Shown: positions 58,303 to 61,994 of the stretch, one piece after another
Position numbering within the stretch: position 1 is the first letter of the stretch
Layout: each line of letters opens with the position of its first letter
From: Bacteroidota bacterium
Lineage (GTDB): Bacteria; Bacteroidota; Bacteroidia; Chitinophagales; Saprospiraceae
Length of the DNA: 61,994 nucleotides
Assembly: GCA_019136675.1 (NCBI GenBank)
Contig: JAGVTV010000130.1
Span: 1-61,994, forward strand
Direction: 5' to 3'
The notes under the pieces: model-generated
Database searches by the model: none
Told to the model about the DNA's origin: nothing
What the model saw: only the letters and a program-made list of their open reading frames with translations
Position numbers and translations under genes: made by a program

Positions 58303-61300
58303 TTACTGACCGTTTTTATTAATAAGTTCGAGTTGTGTACTGCCGGTGGGTTTTATCCTTGAACCGCTTTTTTCGAGTTCTTCTACTTTTTTCAGCCTTT
58401 GTGTTGCTTCGTTCCTTAGTTCCTGGTCGTCAGGAAAGTTTTCCAGGACAGCCTCCAGTGCCGCCCGGGCATTAAACAGATCTTTTTTGCCGGTATAGAT
58501 GTCAGACAACAGGATAAGACTCCTGGCGATCCAATAGGGGTATGATGCATTGAGGTCATTGGCCTTGTTGCACAGGTCTTCAGCTTTTTGAACATTGTTA
58601 AGTTTGTACTGAATTTCCGCCATCATATACCTGGATTCTGCCGCCTGGTTATTGGCAGCAAGCTGACCTGACTTGTCAAATGCCTCATAGGCCTTTTGCA
58701 GGTCATTGATCCTGTAATAGGTTTTTGCCAGATAGTACCAGGCTGCTGCCTTGTCATCATTTCCTGCTTTTTTGCTTTCAATGACCAGTGGGGCATATTT
58801 TTTTATTCCTTCATTGTCAGCAATCCTAAATGCACTTCTGAGGGCTCCTGCCGAGGCATTGTACTTCTCATCTTCATCTGATACCGCATTATGGTACTGG
58901 TCGTAATACCGGAAGGCTTTCGCAAAATCCTGCGTGTGGTTATACGAAATGACAGCTGCCTTCTTTAGACTTGCCGTAAAGTATTGTGAAGCCTTAATGG
59001 AAACCAGCTTTTCGTAATCTGCCAGAGCCTGGTCATATTTTTTGAGTAAGGTGTATGATTCTCCCCTGAAATACAGGGCATTGGCCTGATTAAGACCGTT
59101 TGGATATTTTGCCAGGTAATTGTTAAAGCCGGAGACAGCTTTTTCATACTCCCCTTCATTGTACCTTATCGCTCCTACCACATAAGCCAGGGAATCGGCA
59201 GCAGCTTCGTTGATCTTGTATCCGGGCAGATTACTTACGAACTCAACATATTCCTCTGACTTGCCCAGGTCATTGATATAGATCTCCTGGAGTCCGAGCA
59301 GAGCACTTTCGGCTTCTCGGGCAGCCGGCTTGTTTTGGAATACTGCTTTGTAATGGCTGATGGCGGTGTTCATATCTCCTTTGTTGTAAGCTATAAGTCC
59401 CAGTTTAATAAGGGCACCGTTTCGCAGCGGACTGTTCGGGTATTTGTTTGTCAGTTCCAAAAACGAAGAATATGAGTTGTCTGTGTTTTCCAGCTCCAGG
59501 TAAGTCTCACCCAGTTGCTGCAGTGCGTCGTCGGCATATTCTGAAGGTCCGTATTTGAGCACTTCCTTAAGGGTAAGAATCTTTTCGTATGGTTCGCCCA
59601 GCAGGCCCTCAATAATGCCTTTCTGGAAGGTCGCATAGGCCAGGCTGCCTTGCTTCCTGTCAATGGCCTGGTTGTAATAAGTAAGTGCATCTTTATACTT
59701 CCTGGATTTGAAAAGGCAGTCTCCTGTTCTCACCATTGCGTCAGGCCAGACTTTTTCGAGGATCTTTTTGTCCTTGATTTCCTTTGAGCCGGTATTCAGT
59801 CCGACAAGAGCGTTTTTAAAACTTTTCTCCGCGTTTTTATAATCATTTACTGCAAGATAATTGTAGGCCTGGGTGTAGTGCCCTATGACCGCAGAGGAAG
59901 GGGCTGGCAAACCGGATTGGCCATTGGCCAGACTTAAGAATTCTTCCATCACTGTAATGGACCTTTTAAAGTCACCTTTGTCCTGCAGGATGCAGGCTGT
60001 CCAGTATTTTGCCTGGGCGGTTGCTGATTTGTTGGTCCCAAATTTCGTCGACCTGTCAAAAGCCTTCATGGCGTCATCTGTCCGGGCGTTTTTAAGGTGG
60101 AGTATTCCATAATTTAACCCTGCCAACTGATGTGTGTTTTTGACTTTCTCACCCGGGTTTTTCATTCCTTCGATGACAGTCATGGCATACTCATAATCTG
60201 ATGTGGCCGCAAGCAGATCATTCATTATTGATTGAGATTCTGCAAAGTAAGGGGAGGAAGCTTCAATCCTGAGCAGTGTGCTGATTGCTTCCCGCTCATA
60301 GCCTGATTCGGCCGATAATTTGGCATAGTTAAATGCTGCTTCATCTCTGAGTGAGGGTACGAAATCCATTTGGGACACCTTGCGGAATGCACTTCTCGCT
60401 GATACCTTGTCTCCTGTCCTGTAATAACTGTCAGCCAGATAGTAATTGACCTGCTGTCCCAGCTTATTTTCAAGAAGATTGAGCTCCAGGAAATTTTTTA
60501 TCGCTCCGGGATACTTTTTTAGTTGGTAGTGGGTAAAGCCGAGCTGGAAAAATTCCTCCACTGTTAGTTTTTCGGTCTTACTTTCATAATACTCCAGGTG
60601 GGGCAACGCTTTTTCGTACTCTCCCAGAGAAAAATAAGCCTGTCCGGTCAGCTGTCTGATCTCGGTCCTGTTACGCAGGTTTGGGTCCTTAAGAGCCTCT
60701 TCACCTGAAGCGATCACCTTAGGGTACTGCTTTTGGGCCATGTAGATCTGAGTGAGATAGTAGGGGACAAAAGACCGGTATTGCTCAGAATATTTTACTT
60801 TCTCAAAACTTTTGACAGCTCCGGCATAGGACCCCATAAAATAATCGCACAACCCATAGTAATAATTTGATGGATGGTAATATTCATTCTGTATGTTTAT
60901 AGCTTTTTCAAATTCATTTTTGGCCTCCCGAAATGACTTGGTGACAAAAAGGCTGTATCCTTTTTTAAATGCAGCTTCTGACATATCGTACTGCGGAAGA
61001 TCTTCCAAATCCACCATGCTGTAAAATTTTACCGCCTTGTCAAAAGTCCTCTGATTATAATAATGGCTGGCAACTTCCAGTATGGCCGGCGTGGTCGAGG
61101 GGTCGGGATAATAAGCTGCTATAAATCGTAACAGTTCATTTTCACCGGATGTGAGTCCCAGCCTCTGTCCGGATATGGAAGACATGGCACGGGCATCGTT
61201 GTCAGGTATGTTTTTACGTTCCTCCACAGCCATGTAAGGACTCTGCAGATAGTTGTCAAACCACCACCTGGCTGGTCCGTAGAGGTTATTAGTGAAATGA

Positions 61301-61416
61301 TCACTTCCTGCATCAAAGGTGATGTATCGGCTGGAGCGTACTATATTGGCCTGTCCGGCCAATGTGTACCCCGACAGCCCAATGGCTAACAGTATCAGAA
61401 AATCCTTGCCAGTCAT
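58303..61416 (-). CDS. Giant TPR-repeat periplasmic protein
   Basis: A 1,037-residue exported protein. The signal peptide is FLILLAIGLSGYTLAGQ. The rest is TPR-type helical repeats: pairs such as FDKAVKFYSMVDLEDLP, FREAKNEFEKAINIQNEYYHP, YKDALTYYNQAIDRK, YDQALADYEKLVSIK and YEKAVSGFNNYLAKYPN. I count more than fifteen units. Such proteins are scaffolds for large envelope complexes. It is the first gene of an operon with a plugless TonB-receptor-like barrel, so it may gather or brace this barrel from the periplasm. A -7 box lies at 61460-61467. No catalytic domain is visible. Confidence 0.9.
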   Translation of the reverse strand: MTGKDFLILLAIGLSGYTLAGQANIVRSSRYITFDAGSDHFTNNLYGPARWWFDNYLQSPYMAVEERKNIPDNDARAMSSISGQRLGLTSGENELLRFIAAYYPDPSTTPAILEVASHYYNQRTFDKAVKFYSMVDLEDLPQYDMSEAAFKKGYSLFVTKSFREAKNEFEKAINIQNEYYHPSNYYYGLCDYFMGSYAGAVKSFEKVKYSEQYRSFVPYYLTQIYMAQKQYPKVIASGEEALKDPNLRNRTEIRQLTGQAYFSLGEYEKALPHLEYYESKTEKLTVEEFFQLGFTHYQLKKYPGAIKNFLELNLLENKLGQQVNYYLADSYYRTGDKVSARSAFRKVSQMDFVPSLRDEAAFNYAKLSAESGYEREAISTLLRIEASSPYFAESQSIMNDLLAATSDYEYAMTVIEGMKNPGEKVKNTHQLAGLNYGILHLKNARTDDAMKAFDRSTKFGTNKSATAQAKYWTACILQDKGDFKRSITVMEEFLSLANGQSGLPAPSSAVIGHYTQAYNYLAVNDYKNAEKSFKNALVGLNTGSKEIKDKKILEKVWPDAMVRTGDCLFKSRKYKDALTYYNQAIDRKQGSLAYATFQKGIIEGLLGEPYEKILTLKEVLKYGPSEYADDALQQLGETYLELENTDNSYSSFLELTNKYPNSPLRNGALIKLGLIAYNKGDMNTAISHYKAVFQNKPAAREAESALLGLQEIYINDLGKSEEYVEFVSNLPGYKINEAAADSLAYVVGAIRYNEGEYEKAVSGFNNYLAKYPNGLNQANALYFRGESYTLLKKYDQALADYEKLVSIKASQYFTASLKKAAVISYNHTQDFAKAFRYYDQYHNAVSDEDEKYNASAGALRSAFRIADNEGIKKYAPLVIESKKAGNDDKAAAWYYLAKTYYRINDLQKAYEAFDKSGQLAANNQAAESRYMMAEIQYKLNNVQKAEDLCNKANDLNASYPYWIARSLILLSDIYTGKKDLFNARAALEAVLENFPDDQELRNEATQRLKKVEELEKSGSRIKPTGSTQLELINKNGQ

Positions 61417-61459
61417 TTGTCTGGATTTAAATGAAATAAATAAAAATACAAAACCGACG

Positions 61460-61467
61460 CAAAGTTA
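61460..61467 (-). promoter_or_regulatory. -7 box upstream of the TPR gene
   Basis: The minus strand reads TAACTTTG, a TAnnTTTG match, 43 bases before the ATG at 61416. Confidence 0.5.
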
Positions 61468-61625
61468 ATTAATATAATTTGTAATGCATATATTTAGAGC
61501 ATTGTACAAATTAAATATTTGACTTATACGATAAAACGGATACTTATCCTTTTCTATTTTGAAACGTGTAGCGAATATTGATAAATTTATTTTTTCAAGG
61601 TAATTTTACATTTTTATGCAATTTA

Positions 61626-61657
61626 TTTGCCTTAATTCAAAAATGTTATTACCTTTG
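61626..61657 (+). promoter_or_regulatory. Full Bacteroidota promoter of tRNA-Met
   Basis: TTTG (61626-61629), a 20-base spacer and TACCTTTG (61650-61657), about 43 bases before the tRNA. It is one of the two best promoters in the window. Confidence 0.75.
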
Positions 61658-61700
61658 CAGTCCATTACAGAAATGGCTGTCTTTCGACAGTAAATAAGAT

Positions 61701-61773
<73 letters not shown>

Positions 61774-61790
61774 CAAGTATCTAAAATTAA

Positions 61791-61834
61791 AACCCTTGTA
61801 AATACAATGTCATGTTGGTTTGCGAGGGTTTTTT
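61791..61834 (+). terminator. Terminator of tRNA-Met
   Basis: AACCCTTGTAAA pairs with TTTGCGAGGGTT (two G-T pairs) across an 18-base loop, followed by TTTT. Confidence 0.7.
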
Positions 61835-61856
61835 ATTTAGAAGCAGATTTGTGCTC

Positions 61857-61994
61857 TTCACTCTTCACTTTCCACTCTTCACTCTTCACTTTCCACTTTT
61901 CACTCTTCACTTTTCACTCTTCACTTTCCACTCTTCACTTTCCACTCTTCACTTTCCACTCTTCACTTTCCACTCTTCACTTTCCACTCTCCAC
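61857..61994. repeat. Heptanucleotide tandem repeat array at the window edge
   Basis: This consists of 19 full 7-bp units and a partial one, all of the form T(T/C)CACT(C/T). In the second half the units TTCACTT and TCCACTC alternate, making a 14-bp higher-order unit. The array reaches the last base, so its true length is unknown. No coding frame is likely. Confidence 0.95.

Larger units (their letters stand above)
61417..61700. other. Intergenic region between the TPR gene and tRNA-Met
   Basis: This is AT-rich DNA with a divergent arrangement: a minus-strand -7 box for the TPR gene and a full plus-strand promoter for the tRNA. I see no gene in it. Confidence 0.6.

Noticed and set aside
61857..61994. 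CRISPR array
   Set aside because: Units are 7 bp with no spacers; it is a simple tandem repeat.

Overview
The window looks like chromosomal DNA of a member of the Bacteroidota, probably a Saprospiraceae-type bacterium (the family is an inference). The reasons are direct. There are type IX secretion (T9SS) cargo proteins with type A and type B C-terminal sorting domains, two PorP/SprF-family genes, SprB-like and delta-60 repeat proteins and TonB-receptor-like barrels. Promoters match the Bacteroidota pattern TTTG-N(17-20)-TAnnTTTG, with little sign of Shine-Dalgarno sequences.

Layout. 1-5137 (mostly minus): the truncated exonuclease gene sbcD preceded by a decayed copy of its own 5' end, a plus-strand subtilisin-like lipoprotein, the phosphoesterase pdeM, recX and an AlkB-type alkane monooxygenase. 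5245-6462: a zinc phospholipase C / S1-P1 nuclease-like secreted protein. 6578-13588: the most interesting functional block. It holds a soluble coiled-coil protein, a membrane-anchored PspA-like coiled-coil protein, a solute-binding protein fused to an OmpA peptidoglycan-binding domain, an SsuC-like permease with an extra C-terminal membrane part and an SsuB-like ATPase, and on the opposite strand a von Willebrand A protein and a DUF2452 protein. I read the first five as an uncharacterised envelope-spanning ABC system. 13712-18218: a small outer-membrane barrel, an EamA exporter, a fused double ABC ATPase and a Tat-type glycosylasparaginase lipoprotein. 18355-28169: ffh, a thioredoxin/SprB-repeat T9SS protein, cvfB, the cutA-pfkA-sugar kinase operon, and hbd with a CaiB-type CoA-transferase.

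28311-36051 is a T9SS surface locus: PorP/SprF, a PorE-like TPR/propeller/OmpA protein and a large PKD-type adhesin with a type B sorting domain. The adhesin gene is broken by an exact 22-bp tandem duplication; removing one copy restores one reading frame of about 1,400 codons. 36085-38289 holds a lipoprotein, kdsA and a DUF4159 gene. 38518-45287 is a second T9SS pair: a 1,943-residue zinc metalloprotease with about eleven Ig-like repeats, followed at once by its own PorP/SprF gene.

45273-52819: an MBL-fold hydrolase, an S46 dipeptidyl-peptidase, an OmpA lipoprotein, a delta-60 propeller T9SS protein and a small lipoprotein. 53037-56619: glgA, purK, purE and a DUF983 membrane protein. 56643-61416: an outer-membrane barrel and a giant TPR protein, apparently one operon. 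61417-61994: an initiator-type tRNA-Met with a consensus promoter and terminator, then an array of 7-bp repeats running into the window edge.

Several start codons were moved inward, because the longer reading frame runs through a promoter or terminator or hides a signal peptide. All calls are by eye from sequence; no database search was run.
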